Notes under the pieces: model-generated
Database searches by the model: none
Seen by the model: only the letters and a program-made list of their open reading frames with translations
What the model was told of the DNA's origin: nothing
Source: Piscinibacter gummiphilus
GTDB lineage: Bacteria; Pseudomonadota; Gammaproteobacteria; Burkholderiales; Burkholderiaceae_C
DNA: 64,000 nucleotides
Direction: 5' to 3'
Assembly: GCF_002116905.1 (NCBI RefSeq)
Contig: NZ_CP015118.1
Location: 5,580,001 to 5,644,000 of the forward strand
Shown here: in pieces, positions 49,253 through 57,948 of the stretch
How the letters are laid out: each line of letters begins with the position of its first letter
Position numbering within the stretch: the stretch's first letter is position 1
Position numbers and translations under genes: made by a program

Positions 49253-50899
49253 TCAGTCTTCGGCGCGGCGGAGGACGAGGGCGCCCAGCAGCGGCAGCAG
49301 CGCCACGATCAGCAGCGGCAGCAGCCCGAAGCGCGAGGACCACGACGCGAACGGCGTCAGCCCGGTGCGCCCCGTCACCGGAGCGTTCAGCACGCCCTGC
49401 GTGAACGTGGGCATCGCCTGCGTCACGTGGCCGGTGTAGTCGATCACGGCGGTGGTGCCGGTGTTGGTCGCCCGCACCATCGGCCGCTGGAACTCGAGCG
49501 TGCGCATGCGCGAGATGTGCAGGTGCTGGTCGACCGCGATGGTGTCGCCGAACCAGCCGATGTTGGTCAGGTTCGCGAACACCGTGGGCGCCACCGGCTC
49601 GTCGGCGAACCGGGCGGCGAGTTCCTCGCCGAACAGGTCCTCGAAGCAGATGTTCGGGGCGACCCGTTCGCCCTTCACCGGGAACGACGGAGCCACCCGC
49701 GGGCCCCGGCCGAAGTCGCCGAGCGGGATGTTCATCAGGTTCGTGAACCAGCGGAAGCCGGTGGGGATGAACTCGCCGAACGGCACCAGGTGGTGCTTGT
49801 CGTAGCGGAAGAAGCCGTCGTCCATCTTCACCGTGTCGCGGGAGATGCCCACGGCGGAGTTGGTGTAGCTGGTCTCCAGGCTGCCGAGCGGCCGGCCGAA
49901 GAGGGCCGCCTGCGAGCCGCGCTGGAAGTGCTTCAGCAGCGGCTGCCAGTACTCGGGCGGCAGCTGCTCCGGCAGCAGCGGGACGATGGTTTCCGGCGCG
50001 ATGACCAGGTCGCCGCGGGCGGCCATCAGGTTCTTCGCGGCCCAGTCGAGGTTCTGCGGCAGCACCTCGACCGCGAACTTCTCGTTCTGCGGCACGTTGG
50101 GCTGCAGCAGCGACAGTTGCAGCGTGCCCGTGGCCGTGGTGTAGCCCGGCAGCTTGATGAAGGTCAGGCCCGCCAGCACGACGCCGACGGTGGCCACGCA
50201 CACGGCCGTGACCCCGCCCGGCTGGCGGCGGTCGCGCAGCCCGGCCACGAGCAGCGCGGACAGCCCGGCGGCCACCGCCCCGATGCCGTACACCCCGATC
50301 ACCGGAGCCAGCGCCGCCAGCGGCGAGTCGACATGGGCATAACCCGAGGCGGCCCACGGGAAGCCGGTCAGGACGTAGCCGCGGGCCAGCTCGGCCAGCA
50401 GCCAGCAGCCGGCGAACATGGGCACGTCGAGCCACAGCGCGTGGCGCCGGAACTTCGCGAAGAGCCCCATCGCGGCCGCGAGGTAGAGGGACAGGAACGC
50501 CGACAGCGCGAACACCGCGAGCGCCGACAGCGGCGCCGACAAGCCGCCGTAGCGGTGCATGCTGATGTAGAGCCACCAGGTGCCGGCGCACAGCCAGGCC
50601 GTGCCGAAGGCGAAGCCGAGCAGCGCCGCGCGCCCCACCGAGGCCCGGCTCACGCGGAACGCGAGACCGGCCGCACACAGCAGCTGGATCCACCAGAAGC
50701 GCGGGTAGGCGGTGGGCAGCGCGTGCAGCGCGCCCAGCAGGATCACGAGGGCCAGGTCGAACCCGACGAAGACCCGGTCGATGGCCGTGCCCTTGCTGCG
50801 CCGGGCCCCGGCGCGGGCACTCCTGCCAGCGCTCTTGCCGGTGTCGCCACCGCGGGTTGTCGTACGGGTTGTCGAATTGGTTTTTTGAATGTCAGGCAC
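49253..50899 (-). CDS. lnt: Apolipoprotein N-acyltransferase
   Basis: 548 residues. The N-terminal half has about seven membrane spans (GFAFGTAWLCAGTWWLYISM). The C-terminal nitrilase-like domain carries the catalytic triad: Glu in VIAPETIVPLL, Lys in YDKHHLVPFGEFIP and Cys in NICFEDLFGEE. Lnt adds the third acyl chain to lipoproteins at the outer face of the inner membrane. The GTG start at 50899 overlaps the corC stop by 8 bp. A basic, Thr/Arg-rich stretch of about 45 residues precedes the first span. Confidence 0.94.
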   Translation of the reverse strand: MPDIQKTNSTTRTTTRGGDTGKSAGRSARAGARRSKGTAIDRVFVGFDLALVILLGALHALPTAYPRFWWIQLLCAAGLAFRVSRASVGRAALLGFAFGTAWLCAGTWWLYISMHRYGGLSAPLSALAVFALSAFLSLYLAAAMGLFAKFRRHALWLDVPMFAGCWLLAELARGYVLTGFPWAASGYAHVDSPLAALAPVIGVYGIGAVAAGLSALLVAGLRDRRQPGGVTAVCVATVGVVLAGLTFIKLPGYTTATGTLQLSLLQPNVPQNEKFAVEVLPQNLDWAAKNLMAARGDLVIAPETIVPLLPEQLPPEYWQPLLKHFQRGSQAALFGRPLGSLETSYTNSAVGISRDTVKMDDGFFRYDKHHLVPFGEFIPTGFRWFTNLMNIPLGDFGRGPRVAPSFPVKGERVAPNICFEDLFGEELAARFADEPVAPTVFANLTNIGWFGDTIAVDQHLHISRMRTLEFQRPMVRATNTGTTAVIDYTGHVTQAMPTFTQGVLNAPVTGRTGLTPFASWSSRFGLLPLLIVALLPLLGALVLRRAED

Positions 50900-51782
50900 C
50901 GTCACTCCCCAGGGCGATCTCGGGGTTGCGGGTGACCTTGAACCAGCGCACCGCGCCACCACGGGTCAACATGACCGAGAACACGAGGTTCGCGATTGTC
51001 ACGGATTCGCCGCGACGCGGGACACGGCCCAGTTCCTGGGCGACCAGGCCACCGATGGTGTCGAACTCGTCGACCGGCAGGTCGACCACGAACGCCTCGT
51101 TGACGGCGGCGATCTCGGTGTCGCCCGCCACGCGGTGGCTGCCGTCGGCCAGGGTGTAGATGCCGGACTCGCCGTCCTTCTCGTCGAACTCGTCCTCGAT
51201 CTCGCCGACGATCTCCTCCAGCACGTCCTCGATGGTGATGAGGCCGGCGGTGTTGCCGAACTCGTCGATCACCATCGCCAGGTGGTTGCGGTTGGAGCGG
51301 AAGTCGCGGAGCAGTTCGTTCAGGCCCTTGGACTCGGGCACGAAGACGGCCGGGCGCAGCAGGGTGCGCAGGTTCAGCTCGGGGGCCCGCTGCAGCTTGA
51401 GCAGGTCCTTGGCCATCAGCGTGCCGATGATGTTGTCGCGGGAGCCCTCGAAGACCGGGAACCGGGAGTGCCCGGTGTCGATCACGACCCAGAGCAGGTC
51501 GTCGTACGGCGACTCGATGTCGAGCACGTCCATGCGCGGCGCGGGCACCATCGCGTCGCCGGCCGTCAGGTCGGCCATGCGGATGACCCCCTCGAGCATG
51601 ACCCGCGACTCGGGCGGGATCAGCTCCCGCTGCTCGGCGTCGGCCAGGGTCTCGATGAGTTCGTCGCGCGAGTCGACGCCCGGCGACACGAACTCGACCA
51701 GCCGCTCGAACAGGCTGCGCTTGTCGGCCTGCGGGGCATGACGGTCCCCCCGGGGGGGGCGGCTGGGATGAGGGTCGGGCAT
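50892..51782 (-). CDS. corC: CorC/YbeX-type CBS-domain protein
   Basis: 296 residues. Two CBS domains (GDAMVPAPRMDVLDIESPYD and LRPAVFVPESKGLNELLRDF) are followed by the CorC_HlyC domain (DGSHRVAGDTEIAAVNEAF). No membrane domain is present, so this is the soluble YbeX form. It is linked to magnesium or cobalt efflux and to ribosome homeostasis in other bacteria. The corC-lnt pairing is conserved. Confidence 0.93.
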   Translation of the reverse strand: MPDPHPSRPPRGDRHAPQADKRSLFERLVEFVSPGVDSRDELIETLADAEQRELIPPESRVMLEGVIRMADLTAGDAMVPAPRMDVLDIESPYDDLLWVVIDTGHSRFPVFEGSRDNIIGTLMAKDLLKLQRAPELNLRTLLRPAVFVPESKGLNELLRDFRSNRNHLAMVIDEFGNTAGLITIEDVLEEIVGEIEDEFDEKDGESGIYTLADGSHRVAGDTEIAAVNEAFVVDLPVDEFDTIGGLVAQELGRVPRRGESVTIANLVFSVMLTRGGAVRWFKVTRNPEIALGSDGA

Positions 51783-51851
51783 CGCGCGGGCGCGGGGAGT
51801 CGGAATGGGCAAAAGCTTAACAGCAGTAGGCGTATGTCCGGTCCGGCGAGC

Positions 51852-51880
51852 TTGACACATCTGGTACCTTCGAGAAAATC
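51852..51880 (+). promoter_or_regulatory. Possible sigma-70 promoter for the CobW gene
   Basis: TTGACA at 51852-51857 and AAAATC at 51875-51880 are 17 bp apart. The -35 box is perfect and the -10 weak. The start codon is 85 bp beyond. Confidence 0.35.
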
Positions 51881-51964
51881 GCTTGTCAACCCCGCCCGCG
51901 ACCCCACATGGGCCCGCATGGGTTCTTCTCCGCCGCCGGCGGCACCCTCCCCCACAGGTTTTCC

Positions 51965-53011
51965 ATGAGTCTGATCCCCGCCACCATCCTGACCGGCTTC
52001 CTCGGTTCGGGCAAAACCACGCTGCTCAAGCGCGTGCTCACCGAAGCCCACGGCCAGAAGATCGCCGTCATCGAGAACGAGTTCGGCGACGAGAACATCG
52101 ACAACGAGATCCTGGTGCAGGACAGCCGCGAACAGATCATCCAGCTGAACAACGGCTGCGTCTGCTGCACCATCCGCGAAGACCTCCGCAGCACGCTGAC
52201 CGTCCTGGCGGCCAAGCGCCGCAAGGGCGAACTGCAGTTCGACCGCGTGGTCATCGAGACCACCGGCCTCGCCGACCCGGGCCCGGTCGCCCAGACCTTC
52301 TTCATGGACGACGAGGTCGCCGAGAACTTCCTCCTCGACTCCATCCTGACCCTGGTGGACGCCAAGCACGGCGACCAGCAGCTCGACACCCGCCAGGAAG
52401 CGCGCATGCAGGTCGGGTTCGCCGACCAGATCTTCATCAGCAAGGCCGACCTGGTCGACGACGCCTCGGTCGACGCCCTGGCGCACCGCATCAAGCACAT
52501 GAACCCCCGCGCGCCGCAGAAGCGCGTGAACTTCGGCGACGTGCCGCTGAAGGACGTGTTCGACCTCAAGGGCTTCAACCTCAACGCCAAGCTCGAGATC
52601 GACCCCGACTTCCTGAAGGCCGACGACCACGGGCATGGCCACCACCACCATGACCACGATCACGACCATGAGCACGGTGAACATTGCGACCACCCGCATC
52701 ACCACGCCCACGACGACGATGTCAAGTCTTTCGTGTTCCGTTCCGATAAGCCTTTCAATCCGGCCAAGCTGGAAGACTTCCTCGCGGCCATCGTCCAGGT
52801 GTACGGCCCGAAGATGCTGCGCTACAAGGGGGTTCTGAACATGAAGGGCAGCGACCGCAAGGTGATCTTCCAGGGCGTGCACCAGCTGATGGGCAGCGAC
52901 CTGGGCCCCGCGTGGGCGAAGGGCGAGAAGAAGACCAGCAAGATGGTCTTCATCGGCCTCGACCTCCCCAAGGACGTCTTCCAGCAGGGCCTGGAGCAGT
53001 GCCTGGCCTGA
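51965..53011 (+). CDS. CobW/G3E family GTPase, metallochaperone type
   Basis: 348 residues. Walker A is GFLGSGKTTLL, the metal-binding motif is GCVCCTIREDL (CxCC), and ETTGLADPGP is the G3 region. A histidine/aspartate-rich stretch near residues 219-250 (DHGHGHHHHDHDHDHEHG) marks metallochaperone members. The C-terminal CobW_C domain is complete. G3E GTPases deliver zinc, cobalt or nickel; the His stretch favours zinc, but the metal is not shown. The start MSLIPATILTGF is family-typical. Confidence 0.92.
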   Translation: MSLIPATILTGFLGSGKTTLLKRVLTEAHGQKIAVIENEFGDENIDNEILVQDSREQIIQLNNGCVCCTIREDLRSTLTVLAAKRRKGELQFDRVVIETTGLADPGPVAQTFFMDDEVAENFLLDSILTLVDAKHGDQQLDTRQEARMQVGFADQIFISKADLVDDASVDALAHRIKHMNPRAPQKRVNFGDVPLKDVFDLKGFNLNAKLEIDPDFLKADDHGHGHHHHDHDHDHEHGEHCDHPHHHAHDDDVKSFVFRSDKPFNPAKLEDFLAAIVQVYGPKMLRYKGVLNMKGSDRKVIFQGVHQLMGSDLGPAWAKGEKKTSKMVFIGLDLPKDVFQQGLEQCLA

Positions 53012-53121
53012 CCCCTTGACGGGGGGCAGCCCGAAGGACGGCAACGTGGCTACAATCCGCGGCGCCTGATCTCGGCTACCGGGGTGCACGTGGCCCCCAT
53101 AGCGGGTATAACTGCCGTTGC

Positions 53122-53127
53122 GAGGAG
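53122..53127 (+). promoter_or_regulatory. Ribosome binding site deciding the GTG start of dksA
   Basis: GAGGAG lies 7 bp before the GTG at 53135. The next in-frame ATG comes more than 300 bp later, so the long N-terminal extension is likely translated. Confidence 0.6.
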
Positions 53128-53134
53128 ATTTCCA

Positions 53135-54070
53135 GTGAGCAAGACCCCGGTCCAGCGAACCAGCGCGAGCAAGCCAGCGGCGAAGAAGCCGGCGGCCAAG
53201 GCCGCCGCCAAATCTCCGGTGAAAGCCACAACCACGGCCACAACCACGGCCACCGCGGAGGCCAAGCCGGCCGCGAAGGCCGCGGCCAAGTCGGCCCCGA
53301 AACCCGCAACCAAGGCGGCGCCCGCCCCTGCCAAGCCCACCCCTGCTGCCGTGACCCGCACCCCCGCCCCGAAACCCGAACCCGCCCCCGCGAAGGCTGC
53401 CCCCAAGGCGGCGCCGGTGGCCGAGGCCGTCGAGGCGGACAGCGGGGTCATGAAGGCCTCCTCTCCGCGTGTCGCGGCGGCCCGAGCCGCCGCGGCGCCC
53501 CCGCCGGCCCCCATTCCGCCGGCCACCTCCCGCTTCGCGGACCGCTTCGCGCCTCCGCGGCCCCCTACCCGCCAGATGAATTCTTCCGTGATCGACATCG
53601 CCAAAACCCCTCACAAGGCCGACCCCAAACTCGCCAACGCCTGGAAAACCAAGGCCGGCAGCGAACTGACCGAGGCCGAAGTGCTCGCCATGCCGGACAG
53701 CGAGTACATGAAGGACAAGCAGATCGAATTCTTCCGCGCCAAGCTGCAAAGCCTGAAGGACGACCTGCTCAGCAACGCCGGCGAAACCACCGAGCACCTG
53801 CGCGAGGACACCTCCATCGTCCCCGACCCGGCCGACCGCGCCACCATCGAGGAAGAACACGCCCTCGAGTTGCGCACGCGCGACCGTGAACGCAAGCTTC
53901 TGAAGAAAATCGCACAGTCTCTGGTCCGCCTCGATTCGGGTGACTACGGTTTCTGCGACGAAACTGGCGAACCCATCGGTTTGGGCCGCCTGATCGCCCG
54001 CCCGACCGCTACACTGTCCCTGGAAGCCCAACAACGGCGCGAACTGAAACAGAAGATGTTCGGCGACTGA
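53135..54070 (+). CDS. dksA: DksA-type RNA polymerase regulator with long Ala/Lys/Pro-rich extension
   Basis: 311 residues. About 150 N-terminal residues are low-complexity and Ala/Lys/Pro rich (KPAAKKPAAKAAAKS, then PAP repeats). The DksA core follows (about 165-311). The coiled-coil tip has DPADRATIEEE, preserving the D-x-x-D-x-A motif. The C-terminal finger has only one cysteine (YGFCDETGEPIGLGRL then TATLSLEAQ), so the four-Cys zinc site is absent, as in single-cysteine DksA proteins. With ppGpp it adjusts transcription initiation. The extension resembles basic histone H1-like tails. Confidence 0.92.
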   Translation: MSKTPVQRTSASKPAAKKPAAKAAAKSPVKATTTATTTATAEAKPAAKAAAKSAPKPATKAAPAPAKPTPAAVTRTPAPKPEPAPAKAAPKAAPVAEAVEADSGVMKASSPRVAAARAAAAPPPAPIPPATSRFADRFAPPRPPTRQMNSSVIDIAKTPHKADPKLANAWKTKAGSELTEAEVLAMPDSEYMKDKQIEFFRAKLQSLKDDLLSNAGETTEHLREDTSIVPDPADRATIEEEHALELRTRDRERKLLKKIAQSLVRLDSGDYGFCDETGEPIGLGRLIARPTATLSLEAQQRRELKQKMFGD

Positions 54071-54109
54071 CGCCCTGCGTCGGCCCGATCCAGCTTTATT
54101 TCTTTCGAC

Positions 54110-55798
54110 ATGGCGGACAACAAAGACAGCTCCAGCTTCTTCCGGAAGGTCGTCAAGTTCGTGGCCAACCCGGCCACGGATTGGGCGCAGCTCGGCGCGC
54201 CCACGGAAGACGCTCGCGAGAGCGAATACGCCAAGTCCGAGCTCAAGGCGATGATCGAGCGCAAGCGGCGCAACGACTTCGTGCGCAAGCGCGAGTTCGA
54301 CATGCTCCGCAAGGTGCGCCGCGAGGGCCTGACGAGCGAACAGCTCGCCACGCTCGGCGGCTCGTCCCGCATCGACGACTCCGAAGCCCGCATGCCCGAG
54401 AGCGGCGCCAAGCCGTACAGTGGCGTGAAGGCCAAGATCGACGAGATCGAGCAGCAGATGGTCGGCGACGGCCTGGCATCGCCCTCGCGCCGCACCCCTG
54501 CCTTCTACGACGCCCCCACGCAGCCCGCCGCGATGGGTTACGCCGCGACGCAGCCCGATGGCGGCACGCCCGGCCTGACCCCGGTGCCGCCGCCCGGCCC
54601 GCGCCCGGGCATCGCCCCGCAGGCCGCCGTGGTCATGAGCCCGGGGCTGTCCCCGCTCAACGGCAGCGTCGAATCGTCCGAACTCGCCCGCCCGTTCGCG
54701 GCGGAGGTCAGCGAGGTCGAGCACGACCCCGAACTCGACGAAGCCGTCATCGCTTTCGCGAACGCCGACTTCGAGCTGTGCGAGGAATCACTCTCCCAGC
54801 TCACCGCCACCTCCGGGCCCCGCGCCCAGCACGCGGAAACCTGGCTCGCGCTGTTCGACCTGTACCGCGCCATCGGCCAGCAGCAGAAGTTCGAGGGCCT
54901 GGCCCTCGACTACGCCCAGCAGTTCGGCTGGTCGGCCCCGCAGTGGTTCTCGATGCCGCGCCTCGTGGCCGAGGCCGCCAGCGAAGAGCGCCGCCCGAGC
55001 AACGCCCGCATCGACGGCAACGTCGGCTGGGTGTGCCCGAGCCTGGTCGAGGCCGACACCGTCGCCGAGTTGCGCTCGCAGACGCTGCAGATGCCGCTCC
55101 CGTGGGTCTTCGACTGGAGCGCGCTCCAGTCCATCGACGCCGAGGGCTGCGCCCGCCTGAGCGAACTGTTCCGCAGCTGGATGCCGCAGTCGATCGACAT
55201 GCGCTGGGTGGGCGGCGAACGCCTGCTGCAGGTGCTGTCGGATGCCGCGCCCACCGGCGTGCGCGACGCGGACCCCGTCTTCTGGCAGGTGCGCCTCGAC
55301 GCACTGCGCCTGGCCAACCGCCCCGACCAGTTCGACGAAGCCGCCATCGACTACTGCGTCACCTACGAGGTGTCGCCGCCGTCGTGGGAGCCCGTCACGT
55401 GCCAGGTGCGCATCAGCGGCTCGAACCTCAGCACCCAGTCGCCGCCCATGTCGGTCGTCAGCGACGTCTCCACCAGCTTCCAGGAATCCCAGCTCATCGA
55501 CGAGCCGGGGGTGGTGCAAGTGGCCGGCGTCGAACTGTCGGGCCAGCTGGTGGGCGACATCAGCGCCACGCTGACCAAGATGCACGAGGACCTGGGCAAC
55601 GCCACCATCGTCAACGTGTCGTGCGCCCGCCTGATCCGCGTCGACTTCATCGCCGCGGGCGACCTGCTGAACTGGGTGCTCGCCCGCCGCAGCGAGAACC
55701 GCTCGGTGAGCTTCTCCGACGCCCACCGCCTCGTCGCGCTGTTCTTCGGCGCGATGGGCATCAACGAACACGCGAAGGTCAAGGTCCGCGTCGTCTGA
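54110..55798 (+). CDS. STAS-domain protein of unknown function
   Basis: 562 residues; no enzyme motif. The N-terminal 130 residues are charged and helical (SELKAMIERKRRNDFVRKRE). A Pro/Gly linker follows (PGLTPVPPPGPRPG), then a helical region near 205-290. Two STAS-like segments complete it: WVFDWSALQSIDAEGCARLS and VVQVAGVELSGQLVGDISAT...LIRVDFIAAGDLLNWV. STAS domains usually act in signalling or partner switching. It lies between dksA and hslVU, on the same strand. Confidence 0.78.
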   Translation: MADNKDSSSFFRKVVKFVANPATDWAQLGAPTEDARESEYAKSELKAMIERKRRNDFVRKREFDMLRKVRREGLTSEQLATLGGSSRIDDSEARMPESGAKPYSGVKAKIDEIEQQMVGDGLASPSRRTPAFYDAPTQPAAMGYAATQPDGGTPGLTPVPPPGPRPGIAPQAAVVMSPGLSPLNGSVESSELARPFAAEVSEVEHDPELDEAVIAFANADFELCEESLSQLTATSGPRAQHAETWLALFDLYRAIGQQQKFEGLALDYAQQFGWSAPQWFSMPRLVAEAASEERRPSNARIDGNVGWVCPSLVEADTVAELRSQTLQMPLPWVFDWSALQSIDAEGCARLSELFRSWMPQSIDMRWVGGERLLQVLSDAAPTGVRDADPVFWQVRLDALRLANRPDQFDEAAIDYCVTYEVSPPSWEPVTCQVRISGSNLSTQSPPMSVVSDVSTSFQESQLIDEPGVVQVAGVELSGQLVGDISATLTKMHEDLGNATIVNVSCARLIRVDFIAAGDLLNWVLARRSENRSVSFSDAHRLVALFFGAMGINEHAKVKVRVV

Positions 55799-55820
55799 TC
55801 CCGGCTTTCGCCGGGATGAC
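55799..55820. repeat. REP-like palindrome, copy 3
   Basis: TCCCGGCTTTCGCCGGGATG lies immediately after the STAS gene stop codon and has a 7-bp stem, TCCCGGC with GCCGGGA. Confidence 0.65.
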
Positions 55821-55850
55821 GGCCAGCCCGCCGCCCGCCCCACCACTTCC

Positions 55851-55914
55851 GTCATTCCGACGAAGGCCGGAACCCTGGGCATCGGCCGAAGGTCCCGGCC
55901 TTCGCCGGGATGAC
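55851..55914. repeat. REP-like inverted pair, copy 4
   Basis: GTCATTCCGACGAAGGCCGG and its imperfect complement ending CTTCGCCGGGATGAC form a hairpin with about 24-bp arms. The pair is equivalent to 57874-57939 but with a few mismatches in the left arm. It lies between the STAS gene and hslV. Confidence 0.7.
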
Positions 55915-55980
55915 ACGTTGCGTGGGTTTTCTGTTTCGCACCGGGGTTGAACCCGGCGCATCCGCCCGGATCTGACCCCC

Positions 55981-56517
55981 ATGGAAAACTATCACGGCAC
56001 CACCATCCTGAGCGTGCGCCGCGGCAACGTCGTCGCCCTCGGCGGCGACGGCCAGGTCACACTCGGCAACATCGTGGTCAAGTCCACGGCCCGCAAGGTG
56101 CGCAAGCTCTACCGCGACCAGGTGCTGGCCGGTTTCGCCGGCGCCACCGCGGACGCCTTCACGCTGTTCGAGCGCTTCGAGGCCAAGCTCGAGAAACACC
56201 AGGGCCACCTCGTGCGCGCCGCCATCGAACTGACGAAGGACTGGCGCACCGACCGCGTGCTGCGCCGCCTGGAGGCCATGCTGGCCGTGGCCGACCGCGA
56301 CGCCTCGCTGATCATCACGGGCAACGGCGACGTGCTCGAACCCGAGAAGGGCATCGTCGCCATCGGATCGGGCGGCGCGTACGCCCAGGCCTCGGCCCTC
56401 GCCCTGCTGCAGCACTCCGAACTCTCGCCCCGCGACATCGTCAAGAAGTCGCTCGAGATCGCCGGCGACCTCTGCATCTACACCAACCAGCAGCACACCA
56501 TCGAGACGCTGGAATGA
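55981..56517 (+). CDS. hslV: HslV protease subunit
   Basis: 178 residues. The short propeptide MENYHG precedes TTILSVRR, whose first Thr is the catalytic N-terminal nucleophile. GGDGQVTLGN and the IGSGGAYAQASALAL block are typical. It is the proteolytic core of the HslUV complex. The TGA overlaps the hslU start (ATGA). Confidence 0.97.
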   Translation: MENYHGTTILSVRRGNVVALGGDGQVTLGNIVVKSTARKVRKLYRDQVLAGFAGATADAFTLFERFEAKLEKHQGHLVRAAIELTKDWRTDRVLRRLEAMLAVADRDASLIITGNGDVLEPEKGIVAIGSGGAYAQASALALLQHSELSPRDIVKKSLEIAGDLCIYTNQQHTIETLE

Positions 56518-57866
56518 GCACCATGACCCCCCAGGAGATCGTCTCCGAACTCGACCGCCACATCGTCGGCCAGAAGGACGCCAAGCGCGCCGTCGCCATC
56601 GCCCTGCGCAACCGCTGGCGCCGCCAGCAGGTCGAGGAAGGCCTGCGCGGCGAGATCACGCCGAAGAACATCCTGATGATCGGCCCCACCGGGGTCGGCA
56701 AGACCGAGATCGCGCGCCGCCTGGCCAAGCTGGCCGACGCGCCGTTCATCAAGGTCGAGGCCACCAAGTTCACCGAGGTGGGCTACGTCGGCAAGGACGT
56801 CGACTCCATCGTCCGCGACCTGCTCGAGATGGCCGTGAAGCAGGAGCGCGAGGCGCAGATGCGCCGCCAGCGCGTGCGCGCGGAAGACGCCGCCGAGGAA
56901 CGCGTGCTCGACATCCTCGTGCCACCGCCGCGCCCGTCCGGCCACGACTTCGGTCTCACCGCGAGCCCCCCGCCCGCCCCCGCCGCCGACAACACGGCGC
57001 GCCAGGTGATGCGCAAGCGCCTGCGCGAAGGTGCGCTCGACGACAAGGAGATCGAGGTCGACCTGGTCGAGCCGAAGGCCAACCTCGAGATCATGGGCCC
57101 GCCGGGCATGGACGAGATGGCCGAGCAGCTCAAGGGCATGTTCTCCAACCTCGCGCCCACGAAACGCAAGACCCGCAAGCTCAAGATCGCCGAGGCGCTG
57201 AAGCTGCTGGGCGAGGAAGAGGCCGCCAAGCTCGTCAACGAGGACGAGGTGCGCACCCGCGCCCTCACCAACACCGAGCAGAACGGCATCGTGTTCCTCG
57301 ACGAGATCGACAAGGTCGCCTCGCGCTCGGACAGCGGCGGCGCCGACGTGTCCCGCCAGGGCGTGCAGCGCGACCTGCTGCCGCTGGTCGAGGGCACCAC
57401 GGTGAACACGAAGTACGGCATGGTCAAGACCGACCACATCCTCTTCATCGCCTCCGGGGCGTTCCACCTGAGCAAGCCGAGCGACCTGATCCCCGAGCTG
57501 CAGGGCCGCTTCCCGATCCGCGTCGAACTGGGCTCGCTCTCGGTCGACGACTTCGAGGCCATCCTCACGCAGACCCACGCCAGCCTGCTCAAGCAGTACC
57601 AGGCGCTGCTCGCCACCGAGGGGGTCACGCTCGACCTCGCGCCGGACGGCATCCGCCGCATCGCGCAGATCGCGTGCGACGTGAACGAACGCACCGAGAA
57701 CATCGGCGCGCGACGGCTGTCGACGGTGATGGAGCGGCTGCTCGACGAGATCAGCTTCGATGCGCCGAACCGGGGTGGGCAGACGGTGTCGATCGGGGCG
57801 GCGGAAGTGGATGCGAAGCTCGGCGCCCTCGCGAAGAACGAGGACCTGTCTCGCTACATCCTCTGA
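56514..57866 (+). CDS. hslU: HslU unfoldase subunit
   Basis: 450 residues from ATG 56514; an ATG at 56523 (MTPQEI) is the alternative and gives the more usual family start. Walker A is GPTGVGKTEIARR, Walker B is GIVFLDEIDKVA, and the C-terminal peptide EDLSRYIL, which docks into HslV, is intact. The I domain lies near residues 115-240. It unfolds substrates for HslV. Confidence 0.96.
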   Translation: MSTMTPQEIVSELDRHIVGQKDAKRAVAIALRNRWRRQQVEEGLRGEITPKNILMIGPTGVGKTEIARRLAKLADAPFIKVEATKFTEVGYVGKDVDSIVRDLLEMAVKQEREAQMRRQRVRAEDAAEERVLDILVPPPRPSGHDFGLTASPPPAPAADNTARQVMRKRLREGALDDKEIEVDLVEPKANLEIMGPPGMDEMAEQLKGMFSNLAPTKRKTRKLKIAEALKLLGEEEAAKLVNEDEVRTRALTNTEQNGIVFLDEIDKVASRSDSGGADVSRQGVQRDLLPLVEGTTVNTKYGMVKTDHILFIASGAFHLSKPSDLIPELQGRFPIRVELGSLSVDDFEAILTQTHASLLKQYQALLATEGVTLDLAPDGIRRIAQIACDVNERTENIGARRLSTVMERLLDEISFDAPNRGGQTVSIGAAEVDAKLGALAKNEDLSRYIL

Positions 57867-57873
57867 GAAACGC

Positions 57874-57939
57874 TGTCATCCCGGCGAAGGCCGGGACCCT
57901 GGGCGCAGGCTGAAGGTCCCGGCCTTCGCCGGGATGACA
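57874..57939. repeat. REP-like inverted pair, copy 5, between hslU and coaX
   Basis: Arms 57874-57898 and 57915-57939 are perfect 25-bp inverted repeats (left arm begins TGTCATCCCGGCGAAGGCCG) around a 16-bp loop. Lying between convergent genes, it could end transcription in both directions, although no T-run is present. Confidence 0.85.
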
Positions 57940-57948
57940 TGCTTGTTT

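Noticed and set aside
46193..50935. Open plus-strand frame of about 1,580 codons over glyS, glyQ and lnt
   Set aside because: It is a compositional shadow of well-recognised genes on the minus strand.
53051..53056. TACAAT as the -10 box of dksA
   Set aside because: The box is good, but no acceptable -35 lies 16-18 bp upstream, so no promoter was listed.
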